NCBI GenBank assembly: GCA_902512685.1
Contig: CABXKH010000001.1
Location: 1-64,000, forward strand
Origin: Paracoccaceae bacterium
Lineage (GTDB): Bacteria > Pseudomonadota > Alphaproteobacteria > Rhodobacterales > Rhodobacteraceae
DNA length: 64,000 nucleotides
Reading direction: 5' to 3'
Made by a program: the position numbers and the translations under genes. Positions 1 to 9,103 of the stretch are shown here, piece by piece. The notes under the pieces were generated by a model, which saw only the letters and a program-made list of their open reading frames with translations, ran no database searches and had not been told where the DNA came from. Numbering within the stretch: position 1 is the stretch's first letter; each line of letters opens with the position of its first letter.

Positions 1-1328
1 GGCGTATTTTGCAGCAAAATGAAGGAAAAATCCGACACGGGGATGTGTTCATGATGAACAATCCGTTCAATGGCGGCACCCATTTGCCGGATGTCACAGT
101 CATCACCCCGGTTTTTGATGACAGCGAAACGGATATTATTTTTCTGGTCGCCTCGCGCGGGCATCATGCGGATATCGGCGGCAAAACCCCCGGTTCAGCC
201 CCGCCCGACAGCCGGCATATTGAAGAAGAAGGCGTGGTGATTGATAACTTTTTAATGGTCAGTCGAGGCGTATTTCAAGAAATGGAAACCCGTGCTCTGC
301 TGGGGTCAGGGCGGTATCCTTGCCGCAATATAGACCAAAATATGGCCGATCTGGGCGCGCAAATCGCCGCCAATGCCACCGGCGCAGAGGCGCTGCGCAA
401 AACCGTGGGTCATTTTGGGCTGGATGTGGTGCATGCCTATATGGGCCATGTACAGGACAATGCCGAAGAAAGCGTGCGCCGGGTGCTTGATGTACTTAAA
501 GATTGCTCATTTCGCTATCCTTTGGACAGCGGCGCCGAGATTGCCGTTAAAATCGAAGTGAATAAATCTGCGCGCAAAGCCGTGATTGATTTCACCGGCA
601 CATCGCCGCAAGACCGGCAGAATTACAATGCGCCACGCTCGATTTGCCGCGCCGTGGTTTTATATGTCTTTCGCACCCTTGTTGGCGCCGATATACCGAT
701 GAACGAAGGCTGCCTGAAGCCGCTTGATATTCGCATCCCAGACGGCTCAATGATCAACCCCCGCCATCCCGCAGCGGTTATATCCGGCAACACTGAAGTG
801 AGCCAGGCCATCGCGGATACGCTTTACGGCGCATTAGGTGTCATTGCCGGATCACAGGGCACAATGAATAACTTTGTCTATGGCAATGCGCACTATCAAA
901 ACTATGAAACCATTGGCGGCGGCACCGGCGCCGGACCGAATTTTTGCGGCGCCAGCGCGGTGCACAGCCATATGACAAACACCCGAATGACAGATCCCGA
1001 GGTTCTGGAAAGCCGCTTTCCGGTGCGGGTTAATGAATTTTGCATCCGCCGCGGATCGGGCGGCCAAGGGGCATATAAGGGCGGTGATGGCATCACCCGC
1101 AAGCTTGCCTTCTTAGAGCCGATGACGGTGACTGTTTTATCGTCGCACCGAATAACCGAGCCCGCCGGATCCATGGGCGGCGGGGCTGGAAAACGCGGTG
1201 AAAATATGATCGCGCGGCAAGATGGATCGAAAGAAGAGCTGAAAGGAAATGATGCGGCACAGATGCGCAAGGGTGATGTGTTTATCATGCACACGCCGGG
1301 CGGTGGTGGATATTTCAAAATACCATAA
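1..1328 (+). CDS. Hydantoinase B / 5-oxoprolinase family protein, 3' part (partial)
   Basis: The frame is open from the left edge of the window, so the true start lies outside; about 441 residues are visible. The reading HGDVFMMNNPFNGGTHLPDV followed by a GHHADIGG stretch is characteristic of the HyuB (N-methylhydantoinase B / acetone carboxylase-like) family. The C-terminal PGGGGY motif, near the end in this family, is also present. These subunits work with an ATP-binding HyuA partner to open hydantoin or oxoproline-type rings; the partner would lie to the left and cannot be seen. A flavin amine dehydrogenase gene follows on the same strand after about 240 bp, which fits catabolism of N-methylated or cyclic amides. 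The exact substrate cannot be read from sequence. Confidence 0.88.
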   Translation, partial: RILQQNEGKIRHGDVFMMNNPFNGGTHLPDVTVITPVFDDSETDIIFLVASRGHHADIGGKTPGSAPPDSRHIEEEGVVIDNFLMVSRGVFQEMETRALLGSGRYPCRNIDQNMADLGAQIAANATGAEALRKTVGHFGLDVVHAYMGHVQDNAEESVRRVLDVLKDCSFRYPLDSGAEIAVKIEVNKSARKAVIDFTGTSPQDRQNYNAPRSICRAVVLYVFRTLVGADIPMNEGCLKPLDIRIPDGSMINPRHPAAVISGNTEVSQAIADTLYGALGVIAGSQGTMNNFVYGNAHYQNYETIGGGTGAGPNFCGASAVHSHMTNTRMTDPEVLESRFPVRVNEFCIRRGSGGQGAYKGGDGITRKLAFLEPMTVTVLSSHRITEPAGSMGGGAGKRGENMIARQDGSKEELKGNDAAQMRKGDVFIMHTPGGGGYFKIP

Positions 1329-1565
1329 TGCGTCCTGCAGCGTTGACATTTCTTTGAGTATTTTTAGCAAAAGAAAAGCCTGAGCCTAGATTAAATGTAA
1401 ACCAAGCCGAATTTACGCCATGGCCGGCGCCAAAATGCCGGCTTTGAGGGGATTTGGCGTTCAGCCAGCGCCCCAAATGATCTTTTCCGACAAGCGATGT
1501 CGGTCTGCGGCTTGCGATGAGCGCACGCCTCACGGAAATTGGGGATCAAAAAAGGAGAGGCTGTG
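1329..1565. other. Intergenic stretch with inverted repeats
   Basis: This gap between the hyuB-like gene and the FAD dehydrogenase has no convincing ORF. It contains GCCGGC repeated 8 bases apart (about 1424-1443), which can fold on itself. A second, imperfect hairpin begins ATTTGG and ends CCAAAT (about 1452-1479). No poly-T follows either stem, so they are not clear terminators. A strong ribosome binding site (AAAGGAGAGG) closes the gap just before the next start codon. Confidence 0.35.
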
Positions 1566-3953
1566 ATGAAAACCACCACCCAAGTTGCGGTTATTGGCGG
1601 CGGCGTTGTCGGCTGCAGTGTTCTGTATCATCTGACCAAACTGGGATGGTCCGATGTGATGCTGATCGAGCGTTCGGATTTAACCTCGGGGTCAACATGG
1701 CATGCGGCGGGCGGGTTTCATACGCTAAACGGCGATACCAATATGGCCGCTCTTCAGGGCTATACCATCAAGCTTTACAAAGAACTGGAAGCCATCACCG
1801 GCATGTCCTGCGGGTTGCACCATGTGGGCGGCATTACACTTGCTGACAACCAAGACCGGTTCGATATGCTTTTGGCCGAGCGGGCCAAACATCGCTATAT
1901 GGGGTTGGAGACCGAAATTGTTGGGCCCGAGCAAATTCGCGACATTGCCCCCATCACCAATACCGACGGCATTATAGGGGCCCTTTATGATCCGCTTGAC
2001 GGCCATCTTGACCCGTCGGGAACCACCCATGCCTATGCCAAAGCGGCCCGTATGGGCGGCGCAGATATCATCACCCACACCAAAGTGACAGCCACGACGC
2101 AGCGCCCGGACGGCAGTTGGGATATCATCACCGATAAGGGTAGCATTCATGCAGAGCATGTGGTCAATGCGGCCGGGCTTTGGGCGCGCGAAGTGGGCGC
2201 TATGGCCGGATTATATTTTCCGCTGCACCCGATGGAACATCAGTATATTGTCACTGATGATTTGCCGCAGATTTATGAGCGCGATCAAGAACACCCGCAT
2301 GTCATGGACCCTTCGGGCGAAAGCTATTTGCGCCAGGAAGGGCGTGGTTTGTGCATCGGGTTTTATGAGCAAGCCTGCAAACCCTGGGCGGTTGAGGGAA
2401 CGCCTTGGAATTTTGGCCATGAGCTTTTACCGGATGATTTTGATAAAATTAATGACAGTATCGAATTTGCCTATCGCCGCTTTCCTGTCTTGCAAAATGC
2501 AGGGGTAAAATCGGTCATTCATGGACCCTTTACCTTTGCGCCAGATGGCAACCCCCTGGTTGGGCCGGTGCCCGGGGTGCGCAATTACTGGGCGGCCTGC
2601 GGAGTGATGGCGGGCTTTAGTCAGGGCGGCGGCGTAGGGCTAATGTTGGCCCAATGGATGATCGAAGGAGAGCCTGAACGCAATACTATGGCCATGGATG
2701 TGGCCCGTTATGGCGATTGGATCAGCCCCGGCTATACGCTTCCTAAAGTCGTTGAAAATTACCAAAAACGGTTTTCTGTGAGCTATCCCAACGAAGAACT
2801 GCCTGCAGCGCGGCCGCTGCGCACCACTTCAATGTATGATATTTTTGATGGTATGGGCGCTGTATGGGGCGCGCAATACGGGCTTGAGGTTGTAAATTAT
2901 TTCGCTAAAGAGGATGAGCCGCGCTTTGAAACACCTTCTTTTCGCCGATCGAACGCCTTTGAAGCCACCCGGCGCGAAGTTCGGGCCGTGCGTTATAATG
3001 TCGGTATTAATGAAACCCATAATTTCGGCAAATATAGTGTCACCGGAGACGGGGCGCGATGCTGGCTTGATCGTATTATGGCCGGCCGAATTCCTAAACC
3101 GGGAAGAATGAGCCTAACCCCGATGCTATCACACAAGGGGCGGCTAATTGGTGACTTTACTGTATCCTGCCTGTCGGAGACCGAATTTCAATTGACTGCA
3201 AGTTATGGCAGTCAAAACTATCATATGCGTTGGTTTATCAATAATTTACATGGAGATGTTGAGGTTAAAAATATCTCGGACGAACGTACGGGATTTCAAA
3301 TAGCAGGCCCTAAAGCGCAGGCGTTGTTGCAGGCGGCGGCGCGCTCGGGTGTATTAGATATCGGGTTTATGGATGTTCGTGAAATTGTTATTGGGATGAT
3401 CCCTTGCTTGGTGCAACGCGTCAGTTACACCGGTGATCTTGGATATGAAATTTACTGTCAGGCCTGTGAACAGCGGCAGCTTTGGCATAGCCTGTGGACC
3501 AAGGGGCAGGTCTTTGGGCTTAAACCCTTTGGCATGCGGGCCATGATGAGCCTTAGGCTGGATCGGTTCTTTGGGTCGTGGTTATCTGAATATTCCCCAG
3601 ACTACAGCGCAGCGGAAACCGGCCTTGATCGCTTTATATCATGGTCCAAGCCCGTTGATTTCATAGGAAAAGAGGCCGCACTTGCCGAGAAGGAAAAAGG
3701 CGCCTCACGAAAACTTGTAGCCTTTGAGGTGATGGCCAATGACGCAGATGTTGTAGCCTATGAGCCGGTTTGGATGGATGGGTCTGTGGTTGGGTTTTGC
3801 ACATCGGGCGGCTATTCGCATTATGCGGAAAAATCAATTGCGCTGGCGCTTATTCCGGCAGATAGGGTTAAACTCGGACTGACCGCCGAGATTGAAATTT
3901 TAGGCCAGATGTGTACCGCGCGAATGCTGGATAGACCTTTGTTGACGGCATGA
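1566..3953 (+). CDS. GcvT-fused FAD-dependent dimethylglycine/sarcosine dehydrogenase-like protein
   Basis: A 795-residue flavoprotein. Residues 1-370 form a DAO-type FAD domain with the dinucleotide motif GGGVVG at 11-16. SGSTWHAAGG follows at 41-50; the His (residue 46) aligns with the His that binds FAD covalently in dimethylglycine and sarcosine dehydrogenases. A central FAO_M segment and a C-terminal tetrahydrofolate-binding GcvT/GcvT_C half (about 430-795) complete the architecture. The expected reaction is oxidative N-demethylation, with the formyl unit passed to folate. The ATG at 1566 is chosen over an in-frame TTG at 1539 because AAAGGAGAGG lies 5 bases upstream. Paralogues with other N-methyl substrates are common in roseobacters, so the exact substrate is uncertain. 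Confidence 0.88.
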   Translation: MKTTTQVAVIGGGVVGCSVLYHLTKLGWSDVMLIERSDLTSGSTWHAAGGFHTLNGDTNMAALQGYTIKLYKELEAITGMSCGLHHVGGITLADNQDRFDMLLAERAKHRYMGLETEIVGPEQIRDIAPITNTDGIIGALYDPLDGHLDPSGTTHAYAKAARMGGADIITHTKVTATTQRPDGSWDIITDKGSIHAEHVVNAAGLWAREVGAMAGLYFPLHPMEHQYIVTDDLPQIYERDQEHPHVMDPSGESYLRQEGRGLCIGFYEQACKPWAVEGTPWNFGHELLPDDFDKINDSIEFAYRRFPVLQNAGVKSVIHGPFTFAPDGNPLVGPVPGVRNYWAACGVMAGFSQGGGVGLMLAQWMIEGEPERNTMAMDVARYGDWISPGYTLPKVVENYQKRFSVSYPNEELPAARPLRTTSMYDIFDGMGAVWGAQYGLEVVNYFAKEDEPRFETPSFRRSNAFEATRREVRAVRYNVGINETHNFGKYSVTGDGARCWLDRIMAGRIPKPGRMSLTPMLSHKGRLIGDFTVSCLSETEFQLTASYGSQNYHMRWFINNLHGDVEVKNISDERTGFQIAGPKAQALLQAAARSGVLDIGFMDVREIVIGMIPCLVQRVSYTGDLGYEIYCQACEQRQLWHSLWTKGQVFGLKPFGMRAMMSLRLDRFFGSWLSEYSPDYSAAETGLDRFISWSKPVDFIGKEAALAEKEKGASRKLVAFEVMANDADVVAYEPVWMDGSVVGFCTSGGYSHYAEKSIALALIPADRVKLGLTAEIEILGQMCTARMLDRPLLTA

Positions 3954-4052
3954 GGTGACTAAATATGGCCTATTGTCAGGACTTGCGGTGTCATCAGTTC
4001 AGGTTTTAAAGAAAATGTTTGGCCAAATAGGGCGATGGCTGTATCTTGGGCT

Positions 4053-4652
4053 ATGGTTGAAATTGGCATCTTGATTTTGGCGGCGGGAAAATCATCCCGG
4101 ATGCGCGGCGAAGACAAGCTCACTCAAAAAATTGATGGGGTAGAACAAATCAAGCGCATTGCATCTTCAGCATGTGCGAGCTGCTCTTCTGTCGTGGTTA
4201 CATTGCCGGATGCAGCCCATCCACGGGCAAGTTATCTGCTGGATCTTGATCTCACGATTGTATCGGTTCCCGAGGCGCATTTGGGTATGGGAAGATCAAT
4301 TGCAGCAGGGATATCGATGCTTGCATCAAAAAATCTGGATGGCGCGATGATTGTGCCCGCGGATATGCCTGAGATAACACAAAATGATCTGGACGCTGTG
4401 ACAAATGCCTTTTTCGCATCATCGCACTCCATTGTTCAGGCCTGCACGGCACAGGGGCAAGCCGGGCATCCGGTTATATTTCCCAAATCCGTTTTTCATG
4501 ATCTTGAAACCCTGTCAGGCGATCGCGGGGCGCAAGCGGTCATTCTGGCTCACAGCCATTTGCACCGACTTGTCGAGTTGCCACATCTGAATGCATCCAC
4601 AGATCTGGACACGCCGGAAGACTGGCAAGAATGGCGGTCAAAACTCAAGTGA
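4053..4652 (+). CDS. MocA/MobA-like NTP transferase
   Basis: A 199-residue single-domain nucleotidyltransferase. The N-terminal LAAGKSSRM (9-17) is the nucleotide-binding signature of the MobA/MocA/GlmU superfamily. Later GHPVIF, a GDRGA loop and the C-terminal STDLDTPEDW (Asp-rich, metal and substrate end) match the MocA branch, which transfers CMP or GMP to molybdopterin. An upstream in-frame ATG at 4035 exists, but MVEIGILILAAG is the normal beginning of this fold. No molybdoenzyme gene is adjacent, so it may serve a distant Mo-dehydrogenase. It could also act on another sugar or cofactor. Confidence 0.75.
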   Translation: MVEIGILILAAGKSSRMRGEDKLTQKIDGVEQIKRIASSACASCSSVVVTLPDAAHPRASYLLDLDLTIVSVPEAHLGMGRSIAAGISMLASKNLDGAMIVPADMPEITQNDLDAVTNAFFASSHSIVQACTAQGQAGHPVIFPKSVFHDLETLSGDRGAQAVILAHSHLHRLVELPHLNASTDLDTPEDWQEWRSKLK

Positions 4653-4730
4653 GGTTTTGGGGCTGATAAGCATATACCACCATTTTTGAATTTCTAAATA
4701 AGGACCGCGCCTGTTTTATCTGCGCAGCAC

Positions 4731-5438
4731 TTAATTTGACCCATAAATTCCCAGTGCGCGGTTGGCACGAGAAAATCTATGCTTTGCGCGGGTGCCGGTC
4801 ATAACCGGGCGACTTATGACGACCGGCTTAGGTTCATTTATCGCCAACAGCGCTTTTTGCGCAGTCGTTAAAATAGTAGTATAGGCATCAGGGGGCCTAA
4901 AACTTGATGATGTCCAAATACCATTTGCTTGAATAATTTCATGCTCTTCGAACAGAACCGCAAATATCGAGCCTTGGCTCGTATGATAGCGCATGCCAGC
5001 CTGGTCTTGAATGAGATCTTCGGCGCGAACCAGATATTCGCGAAAAGAGGTTATGGCGGGCTTATCCAGCACCAGCAAAAGTTGCTCGGCGGGCATATAT
5101 ATATCCTCTGTCGGAAGGTCGCAGCCCAAAGCACCTTTCCGAATTAGCACCGTTTTAAAACCTGTGTTCGCTGGACGATCAGGGCATCGCAGCAAACCCG
5201 CCAAAGGTTGATATCCGTGGTCGCGGGTCAAAATGGGGTTTTCGACAGACAATTCAGAAACTGGAACCAACCCGTGTTTTGTAGCGATCATGCTCTCGCC
5301 AGAGAACCCGCAGTGATACGCTTGCGAAAGCAAGCCCTCTTCTGCAGAAAACTGCGTGTTTGAATTTAAACCAACGGGAACGGCCGTCGAACTGACCCGG
5401 TCCCATGATGTATTTCGTTCAAAATGTTGTTCCGACAT
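4731..5438 (-). CDS. Hint-domain (Hint_2-like) protein, atypical
   Basis: About 235 residues. The segment 43-58 (a Cys, then GFSGESMIAT, then G) followed by LSVENPILTRDHGYQPL resembles the N-terminal half of the Hedgehog/intein (Hint_2) fold common in Rhodobacterales surface proteins. A later EEHEIIQANG block with an SSSFRP tail matches the C-terminal half. Two features are unusual: the block-A Cys appears one residue out of register, and the usual SPxHR block is replaced by MPAEQLLL. Self-splicing or autoprocessing is therefore doubtful. No extein-like or RTX repeats are attached. An alternative start at 5474 adds 12 residues; neither start has a strong Shine-Dalgarno. The gene stands alone, divergent from the ABC exporter. 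Confidence 0.6.
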   Translation of the reverse strand: MSEQHFERNTSWDRVSSTAVPVGLNSNTQFSAEEGLLSQAYHCGFSGESMIATKHGLVPVSELSVENPILTRDHGYQPLAGLLRCPDRPANTGFKTVLIRKGALGCDLPTEDIYMPAEQLLLVLDKPAITSFREYLVRAEDLIQDQAGMRYHTSQGSIFAVLFEEHEIIQANGIWTSSSFRPPDAYTTILTTAQKALLAINEPKPVVISRPVMTGTRAKHRFSRANRALGIYGSN

Positions 5439-6099
5439 AAAATTTAGTCCCGTCCAAATCCACAAATCACGCATTGGTACTTTTTAAAACAAACCAATTA
5501 CAAATCACGCAACGTCCAACCTTATCCAAAATTATTTGGTTGGAATTCAACTAAAGCTCGTAACAAAAGTGCCCACCCCCATGAACACGCCGTCAATTTA
5601 ATCCTTATGTATATAGTTTAGGAATTATTTGTCAAAAGTTGGGCAACAAAAAGACCAAACAATATTTCACAGTCATATTTTTTTTATTTATTTACAGCGC
5701 TTTAAGAGGTATTTACCCCTAAACCCCTTAAAGTTGAAAAATATATTTTCATCAAAAAGTGAATTACACCTGCTCATAAAGCAAATCCAAAAAGCTCACC
5801 AGAACATCATTGTCTCTAAGGTGGCAACAGAGCGCCCTTACCGCTGCCGCATATCCGAATCACCTACACCTTTTGTAGCGCCTAAAGCTGATGCCATCGT
5901 ACAACCTTTATTCAATAAGGCAGGGATACAAGCAGTTGTGGCGCTTAACATTTTGTAAATAGCGAAATAGACCGTCAAATCAGGTCATGACCAACCACCT
6001 CTTACAGGTTTTAAGTGTCCAAGGCTTGCTTTATTGAAAATCTGCTGAAAGCACGATAGGAACAGGCCAAAGCGACCCTGATGCAGGCATAACAAGTTC
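5439..6099. other. AT-rich intergenic region, 660 bp
   Basis: The gap lies between the divergent Hint gene and ABC exporter and is clearly richer in A/T than its flanks. It must hold promoters for both. A near-perfect inverted repeat, CTTTAAGAGG with CCCCTTAAAG, sits at about 5699-5732 with a 14-base loop; no terminal T-run follows it. A 37-codon ORF on the minus strand (5838-5951) is listed separately. A 109-codon plus-strand frame (5629-5958) starts at TTG, has no ribosome binding site and looks like chance. Confidence 0.4.
5838..5951 (-). CDS. Possible 37-residue peptide (doubtful)
   Basis: On the minus strand, ATG at 5951 opens 37 codons beginning MLSATTACIPALLNKG and ending DSDMRQR, closed by TAA. 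Its composition (Ala, Thr, Gly, two Cys) looks more protein-like than the surrounding AT-rich DNA. The frame continues upstream for nine codons before a stop, including a possible TTG start. No good Shine-Dalgarno was found, and I recognise no homologue. It may be a small protein, a remnant of a longer gene, or chance. Confidence 0.15.
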   Translation of the reverse strand: MLSATTACIPALLNKGCTMASALGATKGVGDSDMRQR

Positions 6100-7872
6100 A
6101 TGCGTACAAAAATGTTCACGCCCAAAGACATTGCCAATATGCGCTGGTTCTGGAGCGATTATCTAAAGCAGAAAACCGGCTGGCTGTTTTTGATCTTTTT
6201 GATGATTGTTCTGCAAGGGTTCGTTCTTCAACAATTTCTGGCCATTACAGAAACTGGCCTAAGGGTAATCTTTACCCAAGGAGACCTGCGCGATCTGCTT
6301 GAGGTTTGCGCATTAATCTTTGGTATCTTTGCTGTGCGGGCTGCGACATCCTATTTCATACCCAGCCTATCAGCCCGGCTTGCAGGCGAAGCCATTTTTC
6401 GAATGCGATCAGATTTAATTACCCGTGTGCTTTATTTCGACCAGAAGTTTTTTGACGGCACACATTCCACAGATCTTATTCTGCGCTTGGTCAATCAGGT
6501 TCAGGATCTTGGGCTTTTTGTGGGACAGGCCACGGTGAATGCCCTGCGCGATTTTGTGATTATTGTGATTGTATCGGGCTATTTGATTTACAAATCGCCC
6601 CTGCTTTTCTGCTCGGCCTTGGTGGCATTGCCGGTTATTTTCTTGATGATGCATTTCGTTTCTGCGCGCATCAAGGTTATCCGCCGTAATTTCGAATCTG
6701 TGCTTGGCCGCTATATGAGCAATATCGATGAAATGGCTGGCGGCATGCGGACCATTAAAATGGCGCGTCAGGAAAAGCCAGAGATTAACCGTATGGTGGA
6801 CGCCTCATCGGGGATAAAATCTCTGTTTGTTAAATTGCAGCAAAGCGAAGCTCTGATGCTGCCATCCATCGATCTGTCTTCGGCGGTTGTTTATATGCTT
6901 GTGGTGGGCGGCGGCGGGTATATGGCGCTATCGGACCAGTTTGACATCGATGGGGCATCGATTATTTCCTTTCTCTTGGGGCTGGTTATAATTTTTGATC
7001 CGGCGCGGCTATTGGCACAATTTTTTGCCAAACTGCAAGCCAGCCTGATCCTGCTTGACAGTATACGCAGCTTAATGCTGACCGAACGCGAAGTCAGTGA
7101 CCGCGACGATGCCAAAGTCTTTGACGCCAAAGATATCGAGATTGAAATCGCCGGCGGGCACTTTGGCTATACCGCTACTGACGCGCTCTTCAATGATTTA
7201 AATCTAACCTTCAAAGCGGGGCAAAAAACCGCCATTGTTGGCGCCACAGGATCAGGTAAAACAACGGTTCTAAGCCTTGTCACACGGCTTTATGAACTTT
7301 CGTCCGGCAAAGTCCTGTTCAATGGTGACGACATCAAAGACTTCACTCTTCGCTCTGTTCGCGACAAGTTTTCCGTCGTTGCACAGGATGTGGTTATTTT
7401 TGACAAAAGCATCAAAGATAACATTCGCTATGCCGATCCTGACGCCAGCGATGAGGCGGTTCTAAAAGCCGCGCAACTAGCGCGCATTGATGATTTGATG
7501 CTATCGCGCGGGGATGCTTCTGTGGGGCCAAAGGGCAATTTGCTGTCTGGCGGTCAAAAACAACGCATTGCCATCGCCAGAGCGTTTCTAAAACCAGCCC
7601 CCGTTTTATTGCTGGATGAGGCCACCTCGGCGCTGGATGCCATCACCGAAGAAAGCGTTAATTTGGCGTTTCAAGAATTACAGCACGGTAAAACCACAAT
7701 TGTGGTGGCTCATAAACTGTCCGGCATTCAAGACGCGGATCATATTTATGTGCTCGACAGCGGACGGGTTATCGAAGCGGGAACGCATGCGCATTTGATT
7801 TCCGAAAATGGGCTTTACGCCAGCATGTGCATGGCCCAGAGCAAACCCAAAGAAAGCCCGCAGTCCAGTTGA
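6100..7872 (+). CDS. ABC exporter, fused permease and ATPase
   Basis: A 590-residue half-transporter of the ABCB type. Six transmembrane helices occupy about residues 25-320. The nucleotide-binding domain follows, with Walker A GATGSGKTT, signature LLSGGQKQR, Walker B VLLLDEATSALD and a switch His in VVAHKLSG. It should work as a homodimer in the inner membrane, exporting a lipid, peptide or drug. The substrate cannot be assigned. It stands alone: its stop lies 16 bp from the stop of the convergent ketoacyl synthase gene. An internal ATG at 6112 is a possible alternative start, and no clear Shine-Dalgarno decides between them. Confidence 0.88.
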   Translation: MRTKMFTPKDIANMRWFWSDYLKQKTGWLFLIFLMIVLQGFVLQQFLAITETGLRVIFTQGDLRDLLEVCALIFGIFAVRAATSYFIPSLSARLAGEAIFRMRSDLITRVLYFDQKFFDGTHSTDLILRLVNQVQDLGLFVGQATVNALRDFVIIVIVSGYLIYKSPLLFCSALVALPVIFLMMHFVSARIKVIRRNFESVLGRYMSNIDEMAGGMRTIKMARQEKPEINRMVDASSGIKSLFVKLQQSEALMLPSIDLSSAVVYMLVVGGGGYMALSDQFDIDGASIISFLLGLVIIFDPARLLAQFFAKLQASLILLDSIRSLMLTEREVSDRDDAKVFDAKDIEIEIAGGHFGYTATDALFNDLNLTFKAGQKTAIVGATGSGKTTVLSLVTRLYELSSGKVLFNGDDIKDFTLRSVRDKFSVVAQDVVIFDKSIKDNIRYADPDASDEAVLKAAQLARIDDLMLSRGDASVGPKGNLLSGGQKQRIAIARAFLKPAPVLLLDEATSALDAITEESVNLAFQELQHGKTTIVVAHKLSGIQDADHIYVLDSGRVIEAGTHAHLISENGLYASMCMAQSKPKESPQSS

Positions 7873-7888
7873 TTTTTGTGCGGACCTG

Positions 7889-9103
7889 CTAACCGTTAAA
7901 TTTGCGCAGCGCCAAAACCGCATTGAGCCCACCGAAGGCAAAAGCATTGCTTAGGGTCGCCTTGACCTTCATTTCGCGGGCTTGATTGGGCACCACATCC
8001 AGCGCACATTCCGGATCAGGTTCTTCATAGCCAATGGTGGGGGCTATCACCCCATCCCGCACCGCCATAATGCAGGCCAGCAATTCAACCGCGCCCGTGC
8101 CGCCAATAAGATGGCCATGCATGGATTTGGTCGAACTGATCATCAACTGGTCAGCATGGCGCCCGAACACACCTGCAACAGCAGCGCATTCAGTTTTATC
8201 ATTTGCGGCTGTGCCGGTGCCATGGGCGTTGATATAGGTCACATCCTCGGGCGCAAGCCGGGCATCGGTCAAGGCCCCTGCTATTGCCCGTCCGGCCCCC
8301 TGCTTTGACGGCATCACGATATCCGAGGCATCGGACGACATCGCGAACCCGGCCACCTCTGCCTGAATGTCCGCACCGCGTGCTTTGGCATGCTCTAGCT
8401 CTTCAAACACAAAGACTGCTGCGCCCTCGCCCTGCACCATTCCGTTGCGGTTGGCCGAAAATGGCCGGCAGGCATCATGGCTCATTACCCGAAGCCCTTC
8501 CCAGGCTTTGACGCCTCCAAAGCACAGCATGGATTCTGAGCCCCCTGTGAGCATCGCTGGTGCCATGCCCGAGCGCACCATTTGAAACGCCTGTGCCATC
8601 GCATGGTTCGAGCTTGCGCAGGCTGTGGACACGGTGAAACTGGGGCCTTTTAAGTTGTATTCGATCGAAATATGACTGACCGCCGCATTGTTCATCAATT
8701 TGGGGACAACAAAGGGATGCACTCGGTTTTTACCCTCTTCATAGACCGCGCGGTAATTGTCATCCCATGTGCTGACACCGCCGCCTGCGGTGCCCAGGAT
8801 GACGCCGGATTTTGCGGCGAGCTCGCCAGCAAAGCTTAGACCCGCCTGCCCCAAAGCTTCTTTGGTGGCCAGCAATGCAAACTGGGTAAAGCGGTCATAA
8901 AGCGTCATTTGCTGGCGGTTAAAGGCCTGCTCTGCTTGAAAGTCACGCACCTGACCACCGATTTTAATCGCCAACCGGTCCACATCGCGAACCTCAAGAG
9001 GACCGATACCGCAGCGTCCTTCGCGCATTGCCTCTTCGGTCTGCGCCACGCTCTGGCCAAGGGCATTGATGGTGCCGGCCCCGGTGATCACAACCCGTTT
9101 CAC
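7889..9103 (-). CDS. Beta-ketoacyl-ACP synthase (FabF-type)
   Basis: A 404-residue condensing enzyme of the KAS II type. The catalytic triad is visible: Cys162 in STACASSNHA, His294 in NAHGTGTAAND and His331 in KSMHGHLIGG, with Lys326. It condenses malonyl-ACP with an acyl-ACP. Its start overlaps the stop of the dedicated acyl carrier protein gene by 4 bp, and lpxD and an L,D-transpeptidase gene lie further upstream on the same strand. This context points to a specialised acyl chain for envelope lipid rather than housekeeping fatty acid synthesis, whose fabF normally sits beside fabD/fabG/acpP. It is the last gene of the cassette. Confidence 0.88.
   Translation of the reverse strand: MKRVVITGAGTINALGQSVAQTEEAMREGRCGIGPLEVRDVDRLAIKIGGQVRDFQAEQAFNRQQMTLYDRFTQFALLATKEALGQAGLSFAGELAAKSGVILGTAGGGVSTWDDNYRAVYEEGKNRVHPFVVPKLMNNAAVSHISIEYNLKGPSFTVSTACASSNHAMAQAFQMVRSGMAPAMLTGGSESMLCFGGVKAWEGLRVMSHDACRPFSANRNGMVQGEGAAVFVFEELEHAKARGADIQAEVAGFAMSSDASDIVMPSKQGAGRAIAGALTDARLAPEDVTYINAHGTGTAANDKTECAAVAGVFGRHADQLMISSTKSMHGHLIGGTGAVELLACIMAVRDGVIAPTIGYEEPDPECALDVVPNQAREMKVKATLSNAFAFGGLNAVLALRKFNG

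Noticed and set aside
902..1318. 138-codon ORF antisense to the hyuB-like gene
   Set aside because: It lies wholly opposite a well-conserved protein, is Pro/Arg-rich in the manner of GC-codon shadows, and has no ribosome binding site.
5629..5958. 109-codon plus-strand ORF in the AT-rich gap
   Set aside because: TTG start, no Shine-Dalgarno, low-complexity Lys/Ile/Phe composition typical of chance AT-rich frames.
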